From Progne subis subis (taxonomy: Eukaryota; Chordata; Aves; Passeriformes; Hirundinidae), in contig JAKJHU010000082.1 of NCBI GenBank assembly GCA_022316685.1, positions 248,001 to 312,000 of the forward strand: 64,000 nucleotides of DNA, read 5' to 3'. Below, in pieces: positions 37,121-49,900 of the stretch. The notes beneath the pieces are model-generated. The model did no database searches and was not told the origin of the DNA. It saw only the letters and a list, made by a program, of their open reading frames with translations. The stretch's first letter is position 1. Every line of letters starts with the position of its first letter. The translations under genes and the position numbers were made by a program.

Positions 37121-38777
37121 CTGTGAACCCATGGCATAGAGCATGAAAGAAAAGAAGGAAATGAAGATAAATGATCACAGAATAGCTCTGTCATTTTATG
37201 TGCTTTGAATCAGGGCTTTCAATTTCTGCCAAGATGGCTGAACTGTTTTTGCTGATATTAAATAGAGCACACTTGAAGCAAATCAAGAGAAGTGTGCTGT
37301 CTGTACTGCTGCCGTGATGATGAAGGCCCCAGTGAGATAAATAGAAAACATATTGTTCCATAATAAAAGGCACCCAAGAACATTACTGGAAGTAGAAAAC
37401 TGAAATTTGATCTTGGAAATAAATGAATGAAAAAAATTTCCAGGTTTCAATGCTGTATTGATACCAGCTTTCTCAAGGAAAAACAAACTAGAAAAATACA
37501 CATCCAACATACCTATGCTTGAATGATTCTCTCAGTTACTCTATGCCCCATAAACAATTTGCATTGCAAAGACCTGGCCATCTATCCAAGAGCAGAGCAT
37601 TATTATAAATAGCAAGATCCTGTGCTGTGTGACTTAAGGAAATTAAGTTAGAAGCTGACTGTCCTTCAACATGTACAAGTAAAAAATAATTCTGTCACTG
37701 GAAAAAGAGTAGCAATATCAAATTAATATTTCAATTTTCTGATCAACTTAGCACAGAGTGTGCAGCAAAACTGCTTAAGTAGCTCCCTGAGGGCATGGAC
37801 ACTGCGAGACTGGAACTTCCTGCCCATTTTGTGAATTTGATTTTGAGGGTGCACTGGGAAGGAGAGCACAGCCAGGAAAGCCTTACAGCCTAGACTATCA
37901 ACTCCTGGTGCAGTGAATTTTGGTACCTAAGCTCTAGATATAGCTGTAACATCCAAAAATGCAGCCCAAGTCAAATTTGTAGACTTCAGGTAACCCACGC
38001 CCCTAAACTTGCATATCATTACCCATTTTCTCTTCTCCAGAGACATACATCTAGTTGCTGCTTATTCTAGTCCAAAAAATATTGTTTAGAATGATTCCTC
38101 ATATTACTAGATATTTAATCTGCCTTGCACAGAAACATCCAAAAGGAAGATTCCTTTATAGATAGTGATATAGATATAGATAGTGATTTAAAACTTGATT
38201 TATACTTTTGAACATTTACACAGTGTTGAATAATAATACACATATTGCTTAGCATTAGAATAAACTGTCATCATTGAAAATAAATATTTTAGAAGGATGA
38301 TATATACATTTTATAGGTAGGAAACTGAGATATGAGATTACTTTCTCAAGTATCTCTCACAAGCTAGTAGCAGAGTTGGAAACATAAGAGCAGACTAAAA
38401 CTTCGACTTTTGTTCAATTACCGCTTTTTACTTTATCAGCACAATTAACAAAATTCTGTTACAAGTTCTGTTACAAGACATTCTACTGAAAATACCCTAC
38501 ATGAATTGGGTAGAATATGAAAGGAAGAGCAGAAAGGAATTATTCTCAAGTATCCTAAATGGACACTACGTAGAGAATCTACTTTTTTGATGCACCTTCT
38601 GATCTGCCATCATTTAACACATTTTTCAATGTGTTGGATTTCTTCAGTACAGCATTACTGTGGCCTGATTAATCTGGGTGAAGTGACTTCCTTTGCATTA
38701 CTTGTTTGCATCATCCTTTAAAAAATATGAGGAGACATTATGAAATGAGTAATAATATTTAAAAGAAAGACACAAAC
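37121..38777 (-). other. CLSTN2: CLSTN2 intron of about 1.7 kb
   Basis: The intron lies between GTTTGT and TTCACAG. It is AT-rich, with a short GATA-like run near 38,158-38,190 and no further exon. Confidence 0.75.
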
Positions 38778-39001
38778 CTCTGTCATGTTTTCTTAAGTCC
38801 ACTGAGTGCTCCATTTTAGTGACTGTGCTGACAATCCTGATATCAGGTAACAAAATAACACCTCTTTCACTTTCAAACTGTGCAGCTGGTCTAGCAAAGT
38901 GGTCCATCCCAGTTATGGTAATCTTAGGCTCATTGGCCTGAAACACCATTACATAGGCATCTATATCTGGGATACTAATGCAGACATCTTCACCAAAACA
39001 T
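38778..39001 (-). CDS. CLSTN2: CLSTN2 exon: membrane-proximal ectodomain (PKITITGMDHFARP block)
   Basis: The 224-bp exon follows a polypyrimidine tract and CAG (39002-39004) and ends at AGAG|GTTTGT. It encodes CFGEDVCISIPDIDAYVM, then NEPKITITGMDHFAR, GVILLPDIRIVS, and a charged segment ending LRKHDR. CFGEDVCISIP, the KITITG..HFAR block and L.SD/PDIRIVS-type strands are calsyntenin signatures. The first base completes a glutamine codon from the exon above (SSKVQ|CFGEDVC). The last base begins the aspartate codon completed by the exon below. The donor (GTTTGT) is not consensus at position +3, but the phase supports it. Confidence 0.93.
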
Positions 39002-40302
39002 CTGAAAAAATATATTGGTCATTAACTGCATGTAACACACTGCACATCAGAGGAATGTGGCACTGGCACTGCCCCAAACCCAGCTCATGGCTCTCAGATC
39101 AGTCCAATTCATCCTTGGGCACTGCCACACATGAGGATATATTCCTGTACCACTGTTCACACAGGCCAGCTCTGGCCCTCTTCTCCCTTCCAACCTTCAC
39201 AGAAACTCACTCTGAGTGACAAACTCAGTCTTTCCTAAGGTCACAATCAGAATAATATTTTAATGTTTAACTAACATTTAACTGAGCAGTAAATGGTTAA
39301 AAAAGTTAACTAGATAATAACTAACTTTAGTAACCTAACATTAAATTCAGAAAGTGCCAGCTAATGAATACAACACATTTATCTTGTCACGTGTGATTAA
39401 AAGGGCCTAAGTTTCCATTTAAATTGGTCCCATCATGAACTCTTTTTGGAACCCTCCAACATTCGCAGGGGACAAAAGGTGCCTGTACTTCCATCTTCAT
39501 CTGAATCAGCAGTGTGCTTTGGAAGTGAATCCCCTGACAAGCTTTGCCTCATTTCATGCTGTGCAAGTTGGGCTGTTTCCAGTGGGACTGCCTTGGGAGC
39601 TGCTCTCCCAGCAGGGAGCTCATTCCTCAGCTCGGCCCTGGCACTTGGGAACAATGCTGCCCACAGCAGGTGACAGCTGGAAGAATTGGGTGTGTTTTCC
39701 CTCCAAAGCCCTGCTTTCCCTGCTCTGGACAGAGACGAGCCCAGGGGAGCCCAGGAGGGGCTGCGGCAGCTCTGAACATCCCTGTGCAGCTGTTGTCACT
39801 GTGCTGCATGGAAAGGAGCCTGTTCAACAGCCTCCACCAGTGCTTCAGGGATAGCGCAGATGTACCAGGCGACAGACACACACAGGCTATTTCAAACACA
39901 TCTAGAGATGCTGCTCTTGCAGATATGTCCTCTGTTACGTGGAACAGGACTGCTTTAAAAAGTCATGGTTCTGGGTTTCTCAGAAGGAACTATAAATGTT
40001 TAAAATTAAAAGTAAATAAGATTGCAGTAAATTGCACAGTTCAGTCCAGACCATATACCCTAATCTATAAAGAGAATGCAAGTACATTACATTAACAATA
40101 AAGGTTTCTTAAGGAGACAATATCAAGAGAAAACCACCATGTAAATTGGCATAAAAGTAAATTAATCCTTTAGGTTAAACAACAAAGCAGTATGATTTAT
40201 CAATTTAATTTAGCCAAAATTCTTCTTTTTATATGGCCAAAGAAAAAAGTAATTAATTAAAGATGTTCCTAATCTGTTCAATTCATCTGAAGTATAACTT
40301 AC
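39002..40302 (-). other. CLSTN2: CLSTN2 intron of about 1.3 kb with a GC-rich segment
   Basis: The intron lies between GTAAGT and CAG. Positions about 39,430-39,900 are GC-richer than their surroundings and open in several frames on both strands. None of those frames resembles a known protein, so I treat the segment as non-coding, possibly an old repeat. Confidence 0.65.
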
Positions 40303-40451
40303 TGGACTTTAGATGAGACTTTGAGACGTCGTATGCCTGCAGTAGGAAACTGTCTGGAATTGATGTATGAGACCTTTCGGAGGGCTTGATTTATATTCTC
40401 AATGTCATCTCCTTCCATGACAAGGACTGACTGGGAAGGGTTGAAGTGATA
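40303..40451 (-). CDS. CLSTN2: CLSTN2 exon: ectodomain (YINSRQFPTAGIRRLKVSSK block)
   Basis: The 149-bp exon follows TCCTAG and begins in phase 0 with YHFNPSQSVLVMEGDDI. It continues NINQALRKVSYINSRQFPTA and RRLKVSSKV, and stops two bases into the next codon at CA|GTAAGT. The VEGDDI.NIN.AL.KVSYINSRQFPTAG.RRLKV pattern is highly conserved across calsyntenins and is unambiguous for the family. Both phases fit the adjacent exons. Confidence 0.94.
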
Positions 40452-43400
40452 CTAGGAGAAATGCAAATAATTTGTATTTAAGGGACCAGGTACAGAGTAC
40501 AAAATAATATATTTTTAAAGGAATGTTGCACAGATGTAAGTTAAAATTTAATGATTTAAGAAAAAAAATCTTAGTAGCTATCATTGGCTGAATCCACATG
40601 TTGTTGTCTAAAACGTGTACGTGTATCAGTCACCTAAATAACTACTGTTATTTAATTTTGTAGTTAATTAATCCAGATTTGCTGTTCTTTACCCAGCCTC
40701 AACAACCTTGCTGATACAATTTCTGCAGCAATTTCCAATGCTATTTATTTTTGAACTCTGTACAGGTTCAAAACTTTAACTTACCACCATGATTATTATT
40801 CCTATGTAATGTTTTTCAGGTTAAACACATTCCCCACATAAAAGCATTGCTTTTTGAGCCAGCCTAGCATGCAGAAGCATATTTTGGCTGTTTTCTGTGT
40901 GGTTTTTATCCTGGACTACCTTTCTAAGATATATTTCAACAAGAATGAAGAAAACAATTACGACGTTTACCTCCTATATCTTCATTAACGCCAGACACAC
41001 TAAAGGGGACTCTCCATCCTGATGATCAATAAGGGTGTCATGATTTAAAATAGAGGTGCTCGCATGGACCAGCAAATGCTGCAAAGTCACTGCCTGCTCT
41101 TGTAGCCCCGAGCCTTCTCTACTCCATTGCACTGAACACAGATCAGTCTTGCTGACAAAAAAATTTTGCCGCTGTTGTGACATAACAAATGACTGATTTT
41201 TACCTTCACCATAATTAATCCTAATTCCATGTTTTGTCTGCTAATTGGTTCGGTAAACCATCTGCATTGCAGAGGAAATCAGTGTAACCCCCTTGACGTT
41301 GTACCCTATTGTTGTCAGCGCAGTACAAAAATGCGCCTTTCTCTCCCAGGTATTCCCTCTCCAAAGCTGGGCATTGATTATGTGAAGATGTTCTGTTAAA
41401 TACAGACAGTGACTACCTACACTTCCTTACAGACAGAAAGGTTAAAAAGCAAAACACCTCAAACAGACTATGAAGAACAGGAGGAAGCACAGGGCCCTCT
41501 GTCAAACAGAACATGGAGGACTGGGTTTAAAGCTTGTGCAGGAAGGTCACAACACAGTGAAGGGTATTTTTTAACGAAGAGGAGGACTAACATGAATCCC
41601 AGCGTGCATACACTTCTCTTCCCTCTCATTAAGCTGGCAGCAGTAGAGAATAAAATCAGCAAAAGGAGAGTCTAGCTAGCCAGTTAATAGCTCAGCTGCC
41701 AAAACAGCTGGAATGCTGCCATAGGGACCTGAGAAAGCCCCAGTCTGAGCCATTTTTGTCCTTCTCATTAAAAAAAGCTAAAAGTAGCAACAGTTTAGGC
41801 AGTGTCTCAAAGAGCTGTTACAGATATTTGAAAATTAGGCTGCAGCCCAAAAACGTCCAACACTATTGTGTCAGAAACTGCTGCTGCACTGCTCTTTCTT
41901 AGGTGGTTAAAGGGTGGATCTCCAGTGGTCCAAAGTGCCCATAAACACTTTCCAGCATCAGTCTACCAACACTGAATCTGCAAAGCACCACATAAACAGC
42001 CCCACAGAACCCATTGTCTGTGCAGCTGTGCCTGTCTGGGATCAGGTGTGTTTATTTTTGACACCACAGCACCCTTCTCTCTCATTTTCTCTTCAAGGTC
42101 AGGCAACTGTTCTGCTTTCAGCTGAGCTTCCTTCTGTCAGCCCCCCCAAGAAATCCTTCCACAATCTCTCTAACTTCTCCTTTCATTTTTGCCTCCTGCT
42201 GTTGCTCTCACTGTTGGCTTGCTGAGGCAGTAAAAGCAACATCAGTAACTTAAAAAACCCCACTATGCCTCATCAGTATTTCAGAAAACAAAGATGTTTT
42301 GAAGGTTAGCAAAAACATGAAACGGCAGAAAAAAATCCCTTGTCTTCCTTTTTCCCTCTGCACTGCCACTACAGAAAGGAAGCCAGTCAAAAATGCTGGA
42401 GCAGCAGTGGATGGCAGAAGAGAGATTTTCCCCAGCCCAAGAAACTGTGGTGATTCAAACATTGTCAGGTTTCAGAGGGTAACAATAGGGGAGGAATTAC
42501 TTTGCTTTTAGAGCACTATGGACAAAGTGCACAGTGCTTTAGTTCATGGAAAATCCCAGCAAAAAACTTACTATTAAGCATACATACACGGATTCCAGAA
42601 ATCCCTACCTGCTCCTTGTATGCACTGCCTTTTAAAAATAGCTTTAACCGGCCTGTGTCCCACTGCTGTGAGAAGCAGCAATGTGAAATTCTTAATGATG
42701 TCGTTGGTAGGATGATAAAAGAATTCTTTGGGGTCTTTCCTCATATGTTGAAGTTAGAGCTAGCAAAATTCTTTCTTACCTTCGCATTTTCAATTTTCAT
42801 TTTTTCTTGTTTTCAAAAAATACGTGTCAGTTATACTACACCACTGCAACCTATCATCACCTGGACAGACATTTGGACACATTTCAGGTCAGTCTGTACA
42901 ACGGAAAGGTTTAGCCAATAAAATGCAGTCCATGGCATTCCCACTGCATGTTCCAGATGAAGTGTTAGAGCACCATCTTCCTCCCCTCTGAAAATCCCAC
43001 ACCAAAACACCCTTGTTCAGTTTCTCAGGACACATTGTCTGCGCCCAAGGGATCTTCCTGTGTTGGAACTGAAGTTCAGCTCCTTTGGAAGTGGTATTTG
43101 TGTGCTAGAAAACAGCTTCACAAGTGCCTTTACACTGAGCACAAGAACACTGTCACCAAATAATGGTGTTAGTAAAGGAAAACTGACAATGCAGCTCATG
43201 TGAGCATTGGAATAGGCAAGATCCTACATATGTATCCTACATATGTATCCTACATATGTATCCAAAGAACATAATTTCAGAATTATCTGAATGAATGCAA
43301 AGCCATCTGGCCACTAGGTCAACTGAAACAGGATTTCCCTGTGTCTTTTTCTCCTATCTTAGAAAAAGTGCTACATTACCAGCAGTCATATGCATAATGC

Positions 43401-43756
43401 TATTGCATTAGGACTTACGTATTCCACTGCTTTAAAACTACTTGAGATCAAAATTCCATAAATCATTGGAATCACATCTATTTCTGTAGAAGTAACAAAA
43501 TAAGCATGAAAACACAACCTGGCGATTCATACAGTCTCTGAAATATCAGCAGTGTCTTACTTCCTGATCGTCTAGCTCTGCAATAATGGAAACATTTTTC
43601 TTTGCAGCGTCACAGCTCTTCCGTTTTTTCTTTGCATGATTTTTTGGGAAATTACATTGCTTCTGGGAGTACATTTGTACAGTGTGTACTCTGCCTTGGG
43701 CTCTTCATAAATCAGATCTAAATTTTTATCAAAAATGATGTCAGTTCATCCCTCAC
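40452..43756 (-). other. CLSTN2: CLSTN2 intron of about 3.3 kb
   Basis: The intron lies between GTGAGG (donor, 43751-43756) and TCCTAG (acceptor). It holds a threefold 13-bp tandem repeat at 43,221-43,263 and otherwise nothing that I recognise. Short open frames in it have no family resemblance. Confidence 0.75.
43221..43263 (+). repeat. 13-bp tandem repeat, 3.3 copies
   Basis: ATCCTACATATGT is repeated three times perfectly, then ATCC. Each unit contains the palindrome TACATATGTA when joined to the next. Confidence 0.95.
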
Positions 43757-43923
43757 CTTTATTCCTTGGCCAAGACTCTCAAGAGAATTAATATCAAGAC
43801 CTTCCTTGCAGGCCTGCAAACAGGAAATCACTTTTTGACTCTCAATTTTCCCTGGCCGGATTGTCAGACTGGCCAGGCTGCCATGGAAATACTGTGCAAA
43901 CCTGGGCTTGGTAACTTCACCTC
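43757..43923 (-). CDS. CLSTN2: CLSTN2 exon: end of LNS domain and following linker
   Basis: The 167-bp exon lies between TTGCAG (acceptor at 43924-43925) and AAG|GTGAGG. Its first two bases complete a glycine codon, giving GEVTKPRFAQYFHGSLASL, then TIRPGKIESQKVISCLQ, and finally ACKEGLDINSLESLGQGIK. This is the C-terminal edge of the calsyntenin laminin/neurexin/sex-hormone-globulin (LNS) module and the stretch after it. Entry phase 1 matches the exon at 56,877-57,039 (CWQG|GEV). Exit in phase 0 matches YHFNPSQ. An internal TTTGCAG at 43814-43820 could pass for an acceptor, but that would drop conserved sequence. Confidence 0.94.
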
Positions 43924-46900
43924 CTGCAAGAAAGAGGATGCAAAATGGTTATTGATACCAACACACAAACTGCACATATAACAAATCGCTTTATGTTTTA
44001 ACACATTTAAAGAATCTCTATCTAGACTCAAATACATTTGAGATCCCATTTATTGTGATACAGCGGAATGTCTTTTTGGGTTGTTGGGTGGTATCTGGTA
44101 GCAGGCTGTCTCCAAGATTCTTGTTTTTTCAGGATTGTATTCAGGTGTTTGTACAGCTGAGACAGCAGAGATGAAACATGGCTTCCCAAATGTGTACAAG
44201 GAAGCACGTGATTTTTAAAAATGAACTTACTCAAGTACTCAAACACCAATCTAATAAATCAAGTCAATTAAGTCAAATATTTATTTATAGAGAATATATT
44301 TATAGAATATATATAGAGAATATATATATATAGACTATATATAGAGAATATAGAGAGAGAATATATTTATAGAGAAACAGTATTTCCAAGTGTTCCATGA
44401 CAAGATCAGCTACCTCTGCCTTTGTCTTCCCAAGAACACAGTATTAGATGAGCTGAGCACGGTGGCTCTGTGTACACAAACTGCCACACTCCCTGGGCTG
44501 TGTCTGAGGACACGCTGGGAATTCCAGCAGTGAGCAGGGAGCTCTGCACAGCCCCTGTCTAAGAGGCTAGAAGTGCTATCCCTGACCCAAAGAGTATCAT
44601 TTGGTGCCAGGTCTGGTCCTGTCACTCTGTGTTGCACCAGGCCCTGCAGACACCCTAGGTTGGGTTTCACTTCATGCAGCTCCCAAGGAACACTGATCTT
44701 TAGGAGTTGTCAATAAAACATGATTACAGAGTGCCTGCTCCAGTGATCATGGCATCTCAATTACTCATGGGACGGTTTGTGATTTACACATCCTCCTTTA
44801 GGAGAATTTCTAGAGCTTGTTTTTCTGGCAGTATTATCTCTTGCAGTGCATGTGAATTACTGCCTACCTTGAGCCTGGGAGGACCAAGGGAGCCACACAG
44901 CAGTGAGCCAGGCAGACTAATTGGATTAGCAGTTGATAAGTTGTTGATAAGGTTTTGTAATTGGTAGATAACTCATCTCTATAGTGTTTATAGCTTTAGT
45001 GTCAAATTGTTTTTGCCAGGCAAGATAGCTCAAGTTTTAACTTTAACTTGTGTGTGGATTGGAGCTGGATAGGAATGATGTGGCAGATTTTTTTAGGTGC
45101 ATTGTTACCGAAAAGCCTGAAAACCCTCACTTCCAGTCTCTGATGGATGAGCATTATAAAGAAGACTTGAGTTATTTTATATAGTGAAGAAAATACACAC
45201 TGGTGTACTGGCAGAAAAGAGCTGTCCAAACAGGCTGTTTCTTCAGAGAAGTAGGCAGGTTTTTTGGTGGTGTTTTTTTTGTTGTTTTTTGTTGTTTTTT
45301 TTTTTTTAATTACAGCATAAACTGCCTCTCCTTTTCTTACCCCGAAGGAAGGTTCCCAAGGGGAGATTATTCTTGTCCATTACACAGGAAATTTTCTCTA
45401 GGCAGGATTTTGTTGAGATTTCCTAGAAACTTCCACATATACAACTGCTAAAGTTCAGCCCTTCTAATACTTACCAAGACAATTATTTGGTAATTATTTG
45501 GTAAATTGATTTTTCATTATGGAGACATTGGCTTTTCAGCTAAAATGCTGTCATATTTATTTGCTTACATTGTCTTTATAAGTACATATACAGCAGTAAT
45601 GTAACTGCACAGAAAAAGGAATGCCAAATTTAAAAAAAAAAAAAAAAATAGGCAAACATCTCCTTAAAAAGGAGACAAATAGAGAAAGCCATTTAAGAGC
45701 TTACAGAAGAAGAAGGAATCGTATTTTGTTTGAAGCTTCACATTCTCATATCACTACTAGATTGTGAAGACAGCAAGTTCCAAGGCTAAAATACCAACAC
45801 TAATCCTGGAGCTCTGAAATTTAGAAATATTAGTAAGTCTACCAGTAGGTCTTAATAGGTCTGAGGAGATGCAAGATAAGAAGAGGCTCAGATCAGTTAA
45901 TGTATTTAAATGTGAAATACACTCATTGAAATGTATATAAAAGACCAGACAAGAAGCCAGAACAAAGAACTCAGTGCTGTGGCTTTGCCTGACAGAAACA
46001 AGCAGAATGAACCAAAGCATTCATAGACAGATACTGCTTGTTCTTCCACTTTGGACTAGTTCTTCTCTGGTATTCTTGACAAAGCACTTACAATTACATT
46101 GCTAGCTCATTAGCAGTGATACAGTATTTGCCCATAAATCATTAAATACATAGGGTATGCACTGTGCCCAAGCCACACTTTTACAAAATACTGGTGCACA
46201 AGGAGGTATTACCATCTTGGAGATGCATAATTCTTGTTCAAAGTCATCTGTCCAGCCACCAACATAAAAGCATGGGAGGGAATATTAGTGTTTCCAGCAA
46301 TGAGCTTTTAAAATACTCTGAAAATATAGACACTACAAAAACATTGAGCATTTAAAGAACAAGGCTTATACACCCTCTTCACAGGAATAAGGATGGTGTT
46401 TGTGCAGATGCAGAGATAGACTGGAGTATAAAGGAGGTAATGTAATATTTGCTTGGGAGAAGCTATGAACGGTTATTTAGATAAAAATCCCAAAGTATTT
46501 TAAGAAAATGCAAGTGAAAAATAGCTGGGAGTAGCCTATGTCATACTCTGTGAGTAGAGAAAATGAACCATGGCCATGGAAATGACATGGTGATCCAGGC
46601 TGGGACAATGCACGTGAACAACTGAGAGCAGAGTCTGCAGGGACATGGAGGGATAAGGCACTCTGTCCCCAGCCCCAAGACAAATACAGCTGTACCTTAT
46701 CTGTTCTTGAGATTATTGCCTGAGCTTTCTAAACACTTCTGAAGACAGAGGATCCCCAAGTAATCCCCTCCATCAACCACTGATCCTTGAGGTGGACATT
46801 TATTCCCAACAGGAAATGTGTGCTGTCAAAATACAGCTGCATCATTTTCCTTTGCCAGGCTAAACAAGGACTTCTCTTTACATTTTCCACCTAAGACTGT

Positions 46901-49900
46901 AGACTATGAACATCCCTGCTGCTCTTCCTAGAACATATCTTGCTGAAGTACTAACTCTAATGGTAGCGTACATGTCACTGTATGTGTAAAACAGGATGTG
47001 CCTGTTCATCCAGGGCAGTGAGAATACCAGCTTTTAATCACATGAAAAAGCAAAAACATTTAAAGAGAGAATACTATCTTATACCAGGTTTCTAAATAAG
47101 CCTTTCATAAGCAACTTTTGCCAGTGTTAAAGACAAAACTATATACCTGCCAATTCTGAACTTGAAGGTGAACAGAAGTAATTATATTTGACTCTTCTTA
47201 CAGTTGCTTGTAATTCCAGCATGCTGTCATTTTGATGTTCTCCTGTCTCAGCATTTCAGAATCTTCTCAGCTCAGTGAGATATGCTAGCTGCTGGTGTTC
47301 CCATTGCCAGTAATTATTAGATTGCAAATGGACAAAATCAAATGCCATAAAGCTGGGAAGCAAAAACCAAAACTCTCACTAAAATTAAAGGAATGGCCTA
47401 AAGCCAGTTTCCTACAATCCTGCTTTCTAGCTTTGATAAAATGTTTTATTCATACTTAGTTCTCCTGTATTAGTGTGTTTGAAAGCTGTGTTTCCTTCTG
47501 CTTCTTCAATTTAATATTCCTTGATTATCGGACTTAAGCTTCTCAGTGGGTGGAAATTTAGCCCCGGATGGCCAACCTCCAAACCCTAGACACTCTAAAA
47601 TTCTGAGCTCCCAAGACTAGATGAGTATTATATATTTAATCCAGAATAAACATGATAATTCCATTGCATGCTTAAGCACAATCTATAACTGTACGTAATA
47701 CTGATAGTAACATTTTACAAAATATTATCCAAATTCTTCTAAATACTTATCTTTCAAATAGAGATCCTTTAAGCCTAAGCATGATTCATTTCATGCTCCC
47801 CATGCAGGTGACACCAGCTCAAAATGAGTGGCTTCACCGGGCAGGATGATGCTTAGTTCCACCGCCTGTATTTGACTTAGCACTGATGTTACCACCTGCT
47901 AAGAAAAAACTGAGAAAAGACGTGAGCTGCTCCCTTACTGCTTTAAGGCTCTTGGTTCTGACACTGAACTGAGCTTAAGCAACAACATTTTTGGGTTAAG
48001 GAAGAAGACCTAAATAGATTACACAGAGAACAAAGTGGAGCTCCACTGATGATGGTCTTGAGGTAATCCAAGCATACAAAAATTTGTAATAGTTCTGTAA
48101 CACAGCATCTCCAGTTTCTCTCCAGAGTTCAGCATATCCAGTTAACCTGGATTGCCTCAGCAAGGTTCACGGGATTTCTTTGCTGTCAGGGTCTTTTTGC
48201 CCTTCCCCACGAGTGAAATACTGCTCAGATACAGCTCGTCTCCATGAACCTTTTGGTAAGTTCTGAGAGAATCAGAAAATCAAGTCCTCCACTATGTTGT
48301 ATCTTGTGTTTCACTCAGCACTATGTTTATTGATTGCTATGGATTAATATGCTGTGAGTGCTAATTCTTGGGGAACAGTTAAGTAGTTAAGGCTGATGAA
48401 TTAAGGGAATTAAGTTAATGTCTGTAAGACAAAAAAGACTGAAACTACACTATGGCTTAGTCACCAACTATTCTTACTGCAATTCCTTCCATGAAAAAAT
48501 TTTAAAGCTACTGATTTTTTTCTCTTCCTTAAATGTAAATGTTGTGGTTGCCATCACAGTTGTGAGGGAACACAGCCCACAGGGTTGTTCAGATCTTGCT
48601 CATAAAATTATGCATTGCTTTTCACACCTGACCAGCACACACCAACACTCCAAAAGTCTGGCAGGTACAGGAGGATGGATGGTGGCTTTTGATGTTAATT
48701 CAATCCTTGTAAAGGGAAGATGGTGTGAACAGACTGTGGAGGCATCCAGAAGAACCATGGCATCCATAATTATTCACTATAATGCTGTTCACGCCTTAGT
48801 CATTGTCAAAGTAGCATGCATCACATCTTTCACTTGCTAAAATAATAGCTGACGGAGATTCTTCTGTGCTGGTTCTGATCTCTTTTGCTGCTGGAATTAT
48901 TTAGATAACTAGAGCTATCCAAGTATGCTGAGGGGTAGTGTCCCATGATACTAGCTGCAGCTTAGAGGCATCTCCTACACTGGGGCCAAGGTGTTCCCCT
49001 CCCACAAGAAACCTACAAGTACAAGCCTTTGAGCCCTTGTGAGTGTTGGTTCCCTCCTGTGCCATTCACAGGTGGGACTGAGCCCACAGCAAGCCCAGCA
49101 CGGAGCACAGCCAGGGACGGACTCACCCAGCAGGACACAGAGGAGACCCCACAGACCCCTCAGTGGGGAGCAATCAGGCTGCCAATGAAAGCAAGACTTT
49201 ACAGTATCAGTGCTTGGCACAGACCTAAATAGGCACAGGCACAGTTACAGCTGCTGCCTGAAATTTCAAACACACCAGATAAAATGGAGAAGAGCAACCT
49301 ACTAGCTGAGTATGTTGTAGATGTCTGTCTGTTTTGGGGACAGCTCAGTGGGGGTGACACCTTGCATACATGGAGGAAAGAAAATGTTTTTTTATAAACA
49401 GTCAAAGACTGCCAGATGAACATCAGTTTAGGGGGAGTTAAGAACTGTTACCTAGCAATCACCTCTGGTTGCAGCCACAGAGAGGTTCTGCTAGATATAT
49501 CTGTAAGATATAGCATTGGAGAATCCAGGGGAAACTGAAGAGTCCCAGGGTTTGGGACTTCATGGGGTTAAAATGCATTCATTAAAGAAGCAAAGCCTGT
49601 TTCTGTGACACTTTTGTTTTTCAGTTGGCATTGAGTTGATATAAAGTATGACAGAATTTGATTAGCACTGAGTTTTACAGCTGTTGGTTTGACTACACAG
49701 ATGTAAAGTGCTCTTTGCATTCCTTACTGATCTCCAAAGAACAATCAGGCACATCAAAACAAGTGACTTTATTGAGCTCACAGATTTTGCAGGCTTTTTG
49801 CCCTATCCTAATAATGAGAAAGTAATTATAAGGCAGTAAAAGCACAGTGAGGTTTTCATGGGAAATGGTGAAATCAAGAGACTTTCCAACTGAGATGCAA

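Noticed and set aside
39435..40095. Overlapping open frames of up to 183 codons in a CLSTN2 intron
   Set aside because: Several frames on both strands are open at once in GC-rich sequence, and none resembles a known protein or has matching splice signals.
43560..43625. Possible micro-exon between an ATTGCAG and a GTAAGA on the minus strand
   Set aside because: Flanking CLSTN2 exons already join in phase and in conserved sequence, and the extra piece would break the frame.
43814..43820. TTTGCAG as an exon start, making a 57-bp exon
   Set aside because: The frame continues upstream with conserved LNS sequence to a better acceptor at 43,924, and the phase with the exon above then fits.
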